Shown in pieces: positions 56,690-64,000 of a stretch of DNA of 64,000 bases. The stretch lies in NCBI RefSeq assembly GCF_027531025.1, contig NZ_JAPZQX010000003.1, positions 186,001-250,000 on the forward strand. The letters run 5' to 3'. The position numbers were made by a program, and so were the translations under genes. The number at the start of each line of letters is the position of its first letter. Position 1 is the first letter of the stretch. Source of the stretch: Novosphingobium sp. GTDB taxonomy: Bacteria > Pseudomonadota > Alphaproteobacteria > Sphingomonadales > Sphingomonadaceae. The notes beneath the pieces are model-generated. The model was not told the origin of the DNA. It made no database searches and saw only the letters and a list, made by a program, of their open reading frames with translations.

Positions 56690-57492
56690 CAGAGTTCCTC
56701 GATCCTGTGCAGGCCATAACTTGCCAGCGTTCCGGCCAGTTCCGCAAGTCCGGGGTCGGCGCGGGTGAACAGCGCGGCATCGGGCGTGGCGCGGTGCAGC
56801 GGCTGGCCATCGAGCAGCCGGGCAATCCGTCGCGCGATCCCCCCCGCGCCATGGACGAAGCCGACGCCCGGTCCGAAGGCCTCGGCCAGTTCCGGCTCCA
56901 GCAGGGGAAAGTGGGTGCAGGCCAGCACCACCGTGTCGATGGCATCGCCGCCGGGCTGGTCGCGCAGCGAGGCGGCGGCGCGGGCATAGACCGCCGGATC
57001 GACCGTCTGTCCGCGCAGCTTGGCCTCGGCCGCGGCGACCAGTTCGGGCGCGGCGGCGCGGAGCAGACGCTTGCCCTGGGCAAATTCGGCTTCCAGCCGG
57101 TCGACATAGGGCTGCCGGATCGTGGCTGCGGTGCCGAGCAGGCCGATCGTGCCGCTGCGGGTCTGTTCCGCGGCAGGCTTGATCGCCGGGACCGTGCCGA
57201 CAATCGGGATTTCCAGCACGTCACGCACCATGCCCAGCGCAATGGTCGAAGCGGTGTTGCAGGCGATGCAGATCAGCCGCGGGCGATAGCGTTCGGCCAT
57301 CCGGCCGAGCAGGCCGCAGACCCGCGCGGCGACTTCCGCCTCGGTCTTGGGGCCATAGGGCAGGCCGCCATTGTCCGCCGCATAGATTACCGGTGCTGCG
57401 GGCAGGAGTTGGCGCACCTCGGCCAGCACGGACAGCCCGCCGACGCCCGAATCGAACAGGAGCAAGGGTGCAGCAGGATCGATTTCGGACAT
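56689..57492 (-). CDS. murI: Glutamate racemase
   Basis: The 267-aa enzyme makes D-glutamate for peptidoglycan using two catalytic cysteines, C78 in IACNTAST and C192 in LACTHFPLLEP. The N-terminal LLFDSGVGGLSVLAEV provides the D-S pair of the active site, and YAADNGGLPYGPKT is typical. ATG 57492 is divergent from plsY, with 70 bp between starts. It is cotranscribed with the overlapping MBL gene. Confidence 0.96.
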   Translation of the reverse strand: MSEIDPAAPLLLFDSGVGGLSVLAEVRQLLPAAPVIYAADNGGLPYGPKTEAEVAARVCGLLGRMAERYRPRLICIACNTASTIALGMVRDVLEIPIVGTVPAIKPAAEQTRSGTIGLLGTAATIRQPYVDRLEAEFAQGKRLLRAAAPELVAAAEAKLRGQTVDPAVYARAAASLRDQPGGDAIDTVVLACTHFPLLEPELAEAFGPGVGFVHGAGGIARRIARLLDGQPLHRATPDAALFTRADPGLAELAGTLASYGLHRIEEL

Positions 57493-57562
57493 ATTCCCCC
57501 GGGCCGGACTTGCCGGTGCGGGCCCCTTGTAGCTACGAGGGGATGGAAAAAGGAAGGGACCA

Positions 57563-58150
57563 ATGCCGATGGACAGCTTCTATTCGCTTGCACTGGGCTA
57601 CGCCCTTGGCTCGATCCCCTTTGGCCTGATCCTGACCAGCCTGTCCGGCGCGGGGGACCTGCGTTCCATCGGTTCGGGCAATATCGGCGCCACCAACGTG
57701 CTGCGCACCGGGCGCAAGGGCATTGCCGCGGCCACCCTGCTGCTCGATCTGGCCAAGGCGCTGGCCGCCGTGCTGATCGCCCGGCATTTCTGGCCGGGGC
57801 ATGAGGCGCTGGCCGCGCTGGGGGCGATCCTGGGCCATTGCTTCCCGGTCTGGCTGAAGTTCAAGGGCGGCAAGGGCGTGGCCTCGATGATGGGCGTTTC
57901 GCTGGCGCTCGCCTGGCCGATTGGCCTGGCCTATGCCGTCACCTGGCTGGGGCTGCTGGCGATCACCCGCATTTCCTCGCTGGCCGGGATGACCGCCGCA
58001 GTGGTTGCGCCGATTGCCGCCTGGTGGCTCGGCCATGCCGACTATGTGCCGGTGCTGGCGGCCATCGCCGTGCTGGTGCTGGTGCTCCACCGCGCCAATA
58101 TCCAGCGCTTGCTGGCCGGAACCGAGCCGAAGGTTGGCAGCAAGGCATGA
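57563..58150 (+). CDS. plsY: Glycerol-3-phosphate acyltransferase PlsY
   Basis: The 195-aa membrane protein, with about five to seven helices, transfers acyl from acyl-phosphate to glycerol-3-phosphate, the first step of phospholipid synthesis. Three conserved loops are visible: GSGNIGATN (37-45), GHCFPVWLKFKGGKGVA and VLHRANIQRL. ATG 57563 follows AAGGAAGGG. It overlaps dprA by 4 bp (ATGA), an order conserved in alphaproteobacteria. Confidence 0.96.
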   Translation: MPMDSFYSLALGYALGSIPFGLILTSLSGAGDLRSIGSGNIGATNVLRTGRKGIAAATLLLDLAKALAAVLIARHFWPGHEALAALGAILGHCFPVWLKFKGGKGVASMMGVSLALAWPIGLAYAVTWLGLLAITRISSLAGMTAAVVAPIAAWWLGHADYVPVLAAIAVLVLVLHRANIQRLLAGTEPKVGSKA

Positions 58151-59235
58151 CCGCGCTCTCGCAGGAGGAAGCCTTTGCGCGCATCCGCCTGCTCCGATCC
58201 CCTAATGTCGGGCCGGTTTCCTACCGCCAGTTGCTGCGCCGGTTCGGCACGGCCGCCGATGCACTGGCGGCACTGCCCGATCTCGCCGGGCGGGGCGGCA
58301 GCGGTTATCGCGTTGCGGACGAGGGCCGCGTGGCCCAGGAAATCCAGGCGGTCCGGGCGGCGGGGGCGCGGTACCTGTTCCACGATTCGGCGGATTATCC
58401 CGCCCTGCTGGCCGAACTGGAAAGCGCCCCGCCGATCCTGACCCTGCGCGGCGACGCGGCGCTGGCGGCGCGGCCCTGCGTCGCCATCGTCGGGGCGCGC
58501 AATGCCTCGGCGGCGGCAGTCAAGCTGGCGCGGATGTTCGCGGGCGATCTGGCCGAGGCCGGCTATGTCGTTGTCTCGGGCCTCGCGCGCGGGATTGACG
58601 GGGCGGCGCACCAGGCCAGCTTGATGGGTGGCACCATCGGGGTGATCGCCAGCGGGATCGACGTTTCCTATCCCCCCGAACATGCCGAACTGCAGGAAGC
58701 TATCGCCACGCAATGCCTGTTGCTCGCCGAACAGCCACCGGGGACCGAGCCGCTGGCGCGCCATTTCCCCTCGCGCAACCGGATCATCGCCGGGCTGGCC
58801 ACGGCGACGCTGGTGGTGGAAGCGGCGCCGAAATCGGGTTCGCTGATCACTGCCCGGCTGGCGGCGGAGGCCGGGCGCGATGTGCTGGCCGTGCCCGGCT
58901 CCCCGCTCGATAGCCGGTCGCAGGGTTGCAACCAGCTGATCCGCGACGGGGCAACGCTGGTGCAATCGGCGGCCGACGTGATCGAGGCGTTGACCGGGTT
59001 CGATGGCCAGCCGCGCCACCATTTGCGCGAAGTGGCCGCGGGCTGGGGCGGGGCAGAGGACCTCGATCAGGATCCCGCCGACATTGCCGGCCTGCTGACC
59101 ACGGCACCGGTCGCGGTCGATGAACTGGTCCGGCAGAGCGGGGCCAGCGCCGGGGCGGTGCAACTGGCCTTGCTGGAACTGGAACTGGCCGGAGCGCTGG
59201 TGCGCCACGCCGGGGGGCGTGTCAGCCGCGCCTGA
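58147..59235 (+). CDS. dprA: DNA-processing protein DprA (Smf)
   Basis: The 362-aa protein loads RecA on incoming single-stranded DNA during transformation. An N-terminal helix-hairpin-helix-like part (FARIRLLRSPNVGPVSYRQL) precedes the Rossmann fold with VAIVGARNASAAAVKLARM, SGLARGIDGAAHQASL and VVEAAPKSGSLITARLAAE. The C-terminal winged-helix (DLMxxT-like, TAPVAVDELVRQSGASAG) is present. It is translationally coupled to plsY. Whether this strain is competent cannot be told from dprA alone. Confidence 0.95.
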   Translation: MTALSQEEAFARIRLLRSPNVGPVSYRQLLRRFGTAADALAALPDLAGRGGSGYRVADEGRVAQEIQAVRAAGARYLFHDSADYPALLAELESAPPILTLRGDAALAARPCVAIVGARNASAAAVKLARMFAGDLAEAGYVVVSGLARGIDGAAHQASLMGGTIGVIASGIDVSYPPEHAELQEAIATQCLLLAEQPPGTEPLARHFPSRNRIIAGLATATLVVEAAPKSGSLITARLAAEAGRDVLAVPGSPLDSRSQGCNQLIRDGATLVQSAADVIEALTGFDGQPRHHLREVAAGWGGAEDLDQDPADIAGLLTTAPVAVDELVRQSGASAGAVQLALLELELAGALVRHAGGRVSRA

Positions 59236-59334
59236 AAGCCTGAACGGGGGCGGTCGGCTTCGCTAATCCACCGTTCAGCGATAGCGGCGCACGCTTCATC
59301 GCGGCCACAGGATCGGCCGGGATGGAGGAACCGC

Positions 59335-60867
59335 ATGGAACGCCGGATGCACAAGGGTCTCTCAGCACTCGCGATCGTGGCCATGCTGGCGCAAGGGCCG
59401 GTAGCGGTCGCCGCGCCCGAAGCCGCGTCGCGAGCAGGGCCGCAGGGGCTCTGCCGGAGCCCCGACCCGCTGCCGCTGCTCGGCGTCGAGACGTTCGAGG
59501 GCCAGCAGCGTCCCCGGCCCGAGCCGATGGGCAAGGGCGGGCGCCCGGTTCGCGTGGCGGCAGCCCCGATAGCCGTCCCGGCGCCCCCGCCACCGGCACC
59601 ACCCGCTCCCGCCAGCGACGCATTCTCGGTCGCCCTGCCGGTTCCGACGGACGGTGCTGCCCCGGCGGAGGCCCGGCCCGTCACCTCCGAGGCCAGCCGA
59701 ACCACCGATGGTACCACGCGGATCATGCCGCCTTATCCGCCCTATCCGCCGCGTCCCCAGCCGCGCCCGCAATCGGGCCTGCTGACGGCGGGTGAGCATG
59801 ACGATCTGCTCAATCCCGAACTCTACGCCGATTATGTTCGCCGCTCGAACCTGGGCCAGGCCATCCCTGACTTGCCTCGGCTCGATACCGAGCGGGTGCT
59901 GACCGTTACCGTGAAGGACAGCGCCGGCCGCCCGGTGCCCTTCGCGCCGGTGGTGGTGACCTGCGCCGATGGTGGCCAGCTGACGCTGCGCACCACGGCC
60001 GATGGCACGGCGGTGTTCTTCCCCGATCTTGACCGATTGGGGCGCGAAGTGCGGGTCCGCGCCGGGCGCGAGGAAGAACGGCGCGTGTCCATTGCGCGCA
60101 GCCGGGGCGGCCAGCGGGTCGATTTCACCCTGGGTCAGGCCGCCCGCACCGCCGAGAAGCTCGACCTGGTGCTGACCATCGACACGACCGGTTCGATGGG
60201 CGACGAGATCCGCTATCTACAGGCCGAACTCGGCGCGATTGTTGGCGCGATCCGCGCGCGCCATCCGGGGCTGGACCTGCGGGTCGGCTTCGTTTTCTAC
60301 CGCGACGTGGGTGATGACTATGTCACCGCGACGGTGCCGCTCAGCCGCGATATCGATGCCGCGCAGGCCGAACTGCGGCAGCGCTTTGCGGGGGGCGGGG
60401 GTGACTATCCCGAAGCGATGGACCAGGCGCTGGTCCGCGTCGCCCGGCTCGACTGGCGGCCCGATGCGGTCAAGACCATGCTGCTGGTGGCCGATGCCCC
60501 GCCGCATGACGACAAGTTCGGCCTGACCTGGCGCGCGGCTGAGCACCTGCGCCATGCGCGGGTGCATATCGTTCCGGTTGCGGCATCGGGCGTGGCGGAC
60601 AAGGCCGAGTACGCGATGCGGGCCATGGCTGCGGCCACCCAGTCGCGCTACACCTTCCTGACCGACGATAGCGGGATCGGCAATCCGCACGCCCCGCCGG
60701 CGATCGATTGCTACCTTGTCACCCGGCTCGATGCCTTGCTGCGGCGGGTGATCGACAGCCAGCTTTCCGGTCGCCGGATCGAACCGAACAAGGACGAGAT
60801 CATCCGCAGCGTTGGCCAGTACGATCAGGGCCGCTGCATGGTCCCGCCCGACTTTGGCCAGCAATAG
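59335..60867 (+). CDS. Exported proline-rich protein with VWA domain
   Basis: The 510-aa protein starts after a GGAGGA site. A signal peptide (residues 1-27, ending VAVAA) leads to a Pro/Ala-rich linker with APPPPAPPAPA and PPYPPYPPRPQPRPQ. A carboxypeptidase-regulatory-like beta domain follows (residues about 185-255: TVTVKDSAGRPVPFAPVVV). A von Willebrand factor A domain begins near residue 275 with the metal-ion site D283-T-T-G-S287, then FYRDVGDDYVT and LVADAPPHDD. Such proteins bind partners through a divalent cation. It lies in the usual plsY-dprA-topA region and converges on the dioxygenase gene. Function unknown. Confidence 0.83.
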   Translation: MERRMHKGLSALAIVAMLAQGPVAVAAPEAASRAGPQGLCRSPDPLPLLGVETFEGQQRPRPEPMGKGGRPVRVAAAPIAVPAPPPPAPPAPASDAFSVALPVPTDGAAPAEARPVTSEASRTTDGTTRIMPPYPPYPPRPQPRPQSGLLTAGEHDDLLNPELYADYVRRSNLGQAIPDLPRLDTERVLTVTVKDSAGRPVPFAPVVVTCADGGQLTLRTTADGTAVFFPDLDRLGREVRVRAGREEERRVSIARSRGGQRVDFTLGQAARTAEKLDLVLTIDTTGSMGDEIRYLQAELGAIVGAIRARHPGLDLRVGFVFYRDVGDDYVTATVPLSRDIDAAQAELRQRFAGGGGDYPEAMDQALVRVARLDWRPDAVKTMLLVADAPPHDDKFGLTWRAAEHLRHARVHIVPVAASGVADKAEYAMRAMAAATQSRYTFLTDDSGIGNPHAPPAIDCYLVTRLDALLRRVIDSQLSGRRIEPNKDEIIRSVGQYDQGRCMVPPDFGQQ

Positions 60868-60878
60868 GGACGGGTCGA

Positions 60879-61841
60879 TCAGGGTTGCCAGCGGGCGGCC
60901 CTGATCCAGCGATTGAACAGCAGCTTGGTGCCTTGCCAGACCGGCAGCCCGGCGTGTTCGGTCAGCGGGTCGATCTGGCCGTCGGCCAGCGCGTTCCAGA
61001 ACACCACGGCATCGCCCTTGCGTCCGCGCAGCTTGATGTCGGTGCGGATGAAGGCGGTCTCGCCGCCCGCGTAATCCTCGTTCAGCCAGACCAGCGCGGT
61101 CACGATCCGCTGGTTGGCGGTGCCGCGCAGGTAGTCATAGTGCGGGCGGTATTCCTGCCCCGGCGCATAGCGCAGTACCTGCGCGGCTTCGCCCTGGCCG
61201 GGGTCGGTACCGGTGGCGCGTCCGATCCGGCGCAACAGGGCGTGGATCGCCGGATCCTCGGTCAGCCAGTTCAGCGTGGCACCGTCCGAAGTGCGGATCG
61301 GATCGCGCACCAGTTGCCGTGCGGCATTGTATACCATCGACGGTTGATACCGTCCTTGCGCAACCTGTAGCGCGTGATCGCACTCGGCTTCGCTGAAGAA
61401 CTGGCGATAGATGCGGATCCGCGGTGTCTCACTGACCGGCTCGGGTTGCGCCAGGACGGTGGGATAGCCGACATCGTCCAGCGCCATGGCCTCGACCAGA
61501 TCCAGTACTGCGGTGCGCGCCGGGTCGGCCGCCGCCTGGGCGCGTAGCCTGGCGATCGCGCCGGTCCAGTCGCGCGGCCCGGCGATGCCGCTGGCGAGCA
61601 AGTTGGTGGCATAGATTGCCGCCTGCGCATCGCCCAGCGCGGCGGCGCGCTCGAACAGGTGCCGGGCCGCGACCGGATCGGGGCTTCCACCAAGGCCGTT
61701 CCACACGATCTCGCCCTGCAACCGCACCGCAGGCGCCAGACCGTCCTCGGCCAGCCGGGCAACGGCGGCGATCCCCTCGGCAGTGCGGCCTGCGGCGAAG
61801 AGGTCCAGCGCCGGTTGCAGGAGGGGGTGGTTTGCCGACAT
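60879..61841 (-). CDS. 2-oxoglutarate/Fe(II) dioxygenase, prolyl-4-hydroxylase-like, with Sel1-like repeats
   Basis: The 320-aa protein has an N-terminal helical repeat part (residues about 5-105, Sel1/TPR-like: DPVAARHLFERAAALGDAQA). The C-terminal double-stranded beta-helix domain is of the prolyl 4-hydroxylase alpha type. The iron triad is suggested by RPHYDYL (H and D near 232-234) and EHAGLPV, with the Lys of WQGTKLLFNRW binding 2-oxoglutarate. It has no signal peptide. It converges with the Pro-rich VWA gene (11-bp gap) and is divergent from the small membrane protein gene. Hydroxylation of a protein proline is a plausible reaction. Confidence 0.85.
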   Translation of the reverse strand: MSANHPLLQPALDLFAAGRTAEGIAAVARLAEDGLAPAVRLQGEIVWNGLGGSPDPVAARHLFERAAALGDAQAAIYATNLLASGIAGPRDWTGAIARLRAQAAADPARTAVLDLVEAMALDDVGYPTVLAQPEPVSETPRIRIYRQFFSEAECDHALQVAQGRYQPSMVYNAARQLVRDPIRTSDGATLNWLTEDPAIHALLRRIGRATGTDPGQGEAAQVLRYAPGQEYRPHYDYLRGTANQRIVTALVWLNEDYAGGETAFIRTDIKLRGRKGDAVVFWNALADGQIDPLTEHAGLPVWQGTKLLFNRWIRAARWQP

Positions 61842-61883
61842 GGGCGGGGCTATGACATTACCAAGCCTGTGGGGGAAGGGACC

Positions 61884-62246
61884 ATGCCAGACTTGCTGTT
61901 TCCGCGCCGGATGTTTCGCTGGGCCGCGATCTATGGCGTGATCGTGCTGCTGCCGCTTTATCTCACCCCGCTGCCGCCTGTGGGTGGGGAAACGCTGCTG
62001 GGCTTCATCGGCCTGGCCCTGGTGTTCCAGGCGGTGTTCTGGATCATCGGCAGCGATCCGCTGAAGTACCGTGCGCTGATGCTGCCCGCCGTTGCGGAGA
62101 AGCTGGTGTTCGGCGTTCCGGCACTGGCGCTCTTCGCACAGGGCTATCCGGTGCCGCCGCCGGTTGCCTTCTTCGCCGGGATCGACGTGGCGCTGGGGCT
62201 GGGCTTCTGGCTGGCGTGGCGGCGTACGCCCCTTTCGCCCTCTTGA
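61884..62246 (+). CDS. Small four-helix membrane protein of unknown function
   Basis: I do not recognise this 120-aa protein. It contains about four hydrophobic helices (for example WAAIYGVIVLLPLYLTPLP and LLGFIGLALVFQAVFWIIG), little soluble sequence and no metal motif. ATG 61884 follows GGGGGAAGGG with good spacing. Upstream in-frame codons overlap the antisense dioxygenase gene and are a shadow. It precedes topA by 65 bp. It may be a DUF-type inner-membrane protein. Confidence 0.75.
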   Translation: MPDLLFPRRMFRWAAIYGVIVLLPLYLTPLPPVGGETLLGFIGLALVFQAVFWIIGSDPLKYRALMLPAVAEKLVFGVPALALFAQGYPVPPPVAFFAGIDVALGLGFWLAWRRTPLSPS

Positions 62247-62311
62247 CGTTGCCCCCGGTCGCTCCCCACCCTCGCGCACACGTATACGCGTAAGGATTGC
62301 ACCCCACCGTC

Positions 62312-64000
62312 ATGCAGCTTGTCATTGTAGAATCCCCGGCCAAGGCCAAGACCATCGAGAAGTACCTGGGCAAGGACTTCACCGTCCTGGCGTCCTATGG
62401 CCACATCCGCGACCTGCCGCCCAAGGATGGCTCGGTCCGTCCGGACGAAGACTTCGCGATGGACTGGGAGCTCTATGGCGACAAGACCAGCCGGGTGAAG
62501 GCGATCACCGATGCCGCCAAGCAGGCTGATCGCCTGATCCTGGCCACTGACCCCGACCGCGAGGGTGAGGCGATCTCGTGGCACGTCCAGGAACTGCTGG
62601 CCAAGCGCAAGGCGCTGCCCAAGGACGTGCAGCGCGTCACCTTCAACGCGATCACCAAGGATGCGGTGACCACAGCGATGACCCAGCCGCGCGCGCTGGA
62701 CCAGGACCTGATCGACGCCTACCTCGCCCGCCGCGCGCTGGACTACCTGTTCGGCTTCACGCTCTCACCGGTGCTGTGGCGCAAGCTGCCCGGCGCGAAG
62801 AGCGCGGGCCGCGTTCAGTCGGTCGCATTGCGGCTGATCTGCGAGCGTGAGCACGAGATCGAACTGTTCCGCGCGCAGGAGTACTGGCAGGTTACCGCCA
62901 CGCTCGATCAGAACGGCAGCGCCTTTGCCGCGCGGCTGGTGAAGTGGAGGGGGAAGAAGCTCGACAAGCTGACCCTGTCCGACAAGGGCACCGCGCGCGA
63001 TGCCAAACACGATGTCGAGGGTGGCAAGTTCCGCGTCGCCGAGGTCGAGGTGAAGCCCCAGCGCCGCCGCCCGCAGCCGCCATTCACCACCTCCACCCTG
63101 CAACAGGAAGCCGCGCGCAAGCTGGGCTTTTCCGCCAGCCATACCATGCGGGTCGCCCAGACGCTCTATGAGGCAGGCGCAATCACTTATATGCGCACCG
63201 ATGGGGTGCAGATGGATGGCAGCGCCATTTCCGCCGCCCGCCGCGAAGTGGCGGAGCGTTACAACGGTCACTACCTGCCCGAACAGCCGCGCCACTATGT
63301 GACCAAGGCCAAGAACGCGCAGGAAGCGCACGAGGCGATCCGCCCGACCGAGTTCGGCCGCGACCGCTTTGGTAGCGGCGACGAAGTGCGGCTTTACGAG
63401 CTGATCTGGAAGCGCGCGATCGCCAGCCAGATGGCCGATGCCCAGCTGGAACGCACCGCCGTGTCGCTGGTCGATGAAAGCGGGATGCACGAACTTCGCG
63501 CCAATGGCCAGGTGGTGAAGTTTCCTGGTTACCTCGCCGTCTACGAGGAAGGCCGCGACCAGCCCAAGGAAGGCGAGGACGACGAGGACGGCCTGCTGCC
63601 CGCCATGCAGAAGGGCGACCGGCCCGAGTGCCGCAAGGTCGAGGCCAGCCAGCACTTCACCCAGCCGCCGCCGCGCTATTCCGAAGCCAGCCTGGTCAAG
63701 CGGCTGGAAGAGCTCGGCATCGGCCGGCCTTCCACCTATGCCGCGACGATCCAGGTGCTGAAGGACCGCAATTATGTGCGGACCGAGAAAAACCGTTTCT
63801 TTGCAGAGGAATCGGGGCGACTCCTAACAGCGTTTCTGGAACGGTTCTTCCCCCGCTATGTCGCCTATGATTTCACGGCGGGCATGGAGGAGGAGCTGGA
63901 TGACGTGTCCGGCGGGCGGGCCGAATGGAAGGCCGTGCTGGCCGAGTTCTGGAAGGACTTCAAACCCAAGTCCGACGAGGTAATGGGCCAGAAGCCCTCG
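62312..64000 (+). CDS. topA: DNA topoisomerase I, 3' end outside window
   Basis: The first 563 codons of the type IA topoisomerase are present. The Toprim motif has E7 in VIVESPAKAKT and the acidic triad D80-x-D82-x-E84 in ATDPDREGEA. The active-site tyrosine is Y293 in AITYMRTDG. Other conserved parts are SAGRVQSVALRL, QEAHEAIRPT and LEELGIGRPSTYA. ATG 62312 begins the usual MQLVIVESPAKAK. It relaxes negative supercoils. The C-terminal zinc and DNA-binding parts lie beyond the right edge. Confidence 0.97.
   Translation, partial: MQLVIVESPAKAKTIEKYLGKDFTVLASYGHIRDLPPKDGSVRPDEDFAMDWELYGDKTSRVKAITDAAKQADRLILATDPDREGEAISWHVQELLAKRKALPKDVQRVTFNAITKDAVTTAMTQPRALDQDLIDAYLARRALDYLFGFTLSPVLWRKLPGAKSAGRVQSVALRLICEREHEIELFRAQEYWQVTATLDQNGSAFAARLVKWRGKKLDKLTLSDKGTARDAKHDVEGGKFRVAEVEVKPQRRRPQPPFTTSTLQQEAARKLGFSASHTMRVAQTLYEAGAITYMRTDGVQMDGSAISAARREVAERYNGHYLPEQPRHYVTKAKNAQEAHEAIRPTEFGRDRFGSGDEVRLYELIWKRAIASQMADAQLERTAVSLVDESGMHELRANGQVVKFPGYLAVYEEGRDQPKEGEDDEDGLLPAMQKGDRPECRKVEASQHFTQPPPRYSEASLVKRLEELGIGRPSTYAATIQVLKDRNYVRTEKNRFFAEESGRLLTAFLERFFPRYVAYDFTAGMEEELDDVSGGRAEWKAVLAEFWKDFKPKSDEVMGQKPS

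Noticed and set aside
59236-59334. Short inverted repeat (CTGAACGG/CCGTTCAG) between dprA and the VWA gene
   Set aside because: The arms are short and well separated with no T-run, so a terminator or operator cannot be supported.

Overview
This 64 kb window is a GC-rich, tightly packed bacterial chromosome segment, most likely from an alphaproteobacterium of the Sphingomonadales (Novosphingobium/Sphingopyxis/Erythrobacter type). The lineage is inferred from several features together: a C4-pathway 5-aminolevulinate synthase, a CpdR-type response regulator, a SapC-family protein, a large TonB-dependent receptor-like protein, the gene orders folC-accD-trpA-trpB-trpF-pyrF and infA-maf-rne-like-yacG, and uniformly high GC at third codon positions. 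I see no insertion sequence, prophage, CRISPR array or integrase. Base composition looks even, so this reads as core chromosome with some catabolic and accessory genes.

Layout. 1-11981: a Kef-type antiporter (cut by the left edge), icd, an enoyl-CoA hydratase, tRNA-Val, cpdR, an N-formylglutamate amidohydrolase-like gene, SapC, a GlcD-type flavoprotein, a small exported protein, a RhlE-type helicase and an exported M20-family hydrolase with altered metal ligands. 12076-19752: a UvrD/PcrA helicase, an MHS-type permease, rsmD, a RluB-type pseudouridine synthase, a Rieske oxygenase and an AmpG-like permease. 19753-27834: a minus-strand run folC, accD, trpA, trpB, trpF, SIMPL gene, pyrF, lapA-like, purB. 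27897-38038: an acyl-CoA catabolism island with a VOC protein, an alpha/beta hydrolase, three acyl-CoA dehydrogenases, a nitronate-monooxygenase-like flavoprotein, a thiolase-like protein, a thiolase and an enoyl-CoA hydratase. 38048-43775: ktrA/ktrB, tonB, a glutathione transferase, tRNA-Phe, yacG, a minimal RNase E/G, maf and infA. 44006-48544: a TonB-receptor-like protein, two MAPEG proteins and a threonine dehydratase-like enzyme. 48594-54421: a polyamine cluster. 54497-64000: hemA, an MBL hydrolase, murI, plsY, dprA, an exported VWA protein, a 2OG-Fe(II) dioxygenase, a small membrane protein and topA (cut by the right edge).

How the genes work together. The most interesting signal is regulatory. 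An 18-bp palindrome close to TTTAAYCGNNCGRTTAAA occurs three times: before the enoyl-CoA hydratase at 3201, before the acyl-CoA dehydrogenase operon at 29941, and between the divergent thiolase-like and thiolase genes at 35.9 kb. These four transcription units therefore look like one regulon under an unseen repressor, plausibly of the TetR family, acting on a CoA-activated (perhaps cyclic or branched) substrate. A second system is the carboxyspermidine route to spermidine: ornithine decarboxylase, a saccharopine-dehydrogenase-like carboxynorspermidine dehydrogenase and carboxynorspermidine decarboxylase, interleaved with two hydrolases of unknown role.

Functions are assigned from motifs and remembered family features only; no database search was possible. 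Most genes are separated by less than 100 bp. No gene-free stretch exceeds about 230 bp, the longest being the divergent region 43776-44005.
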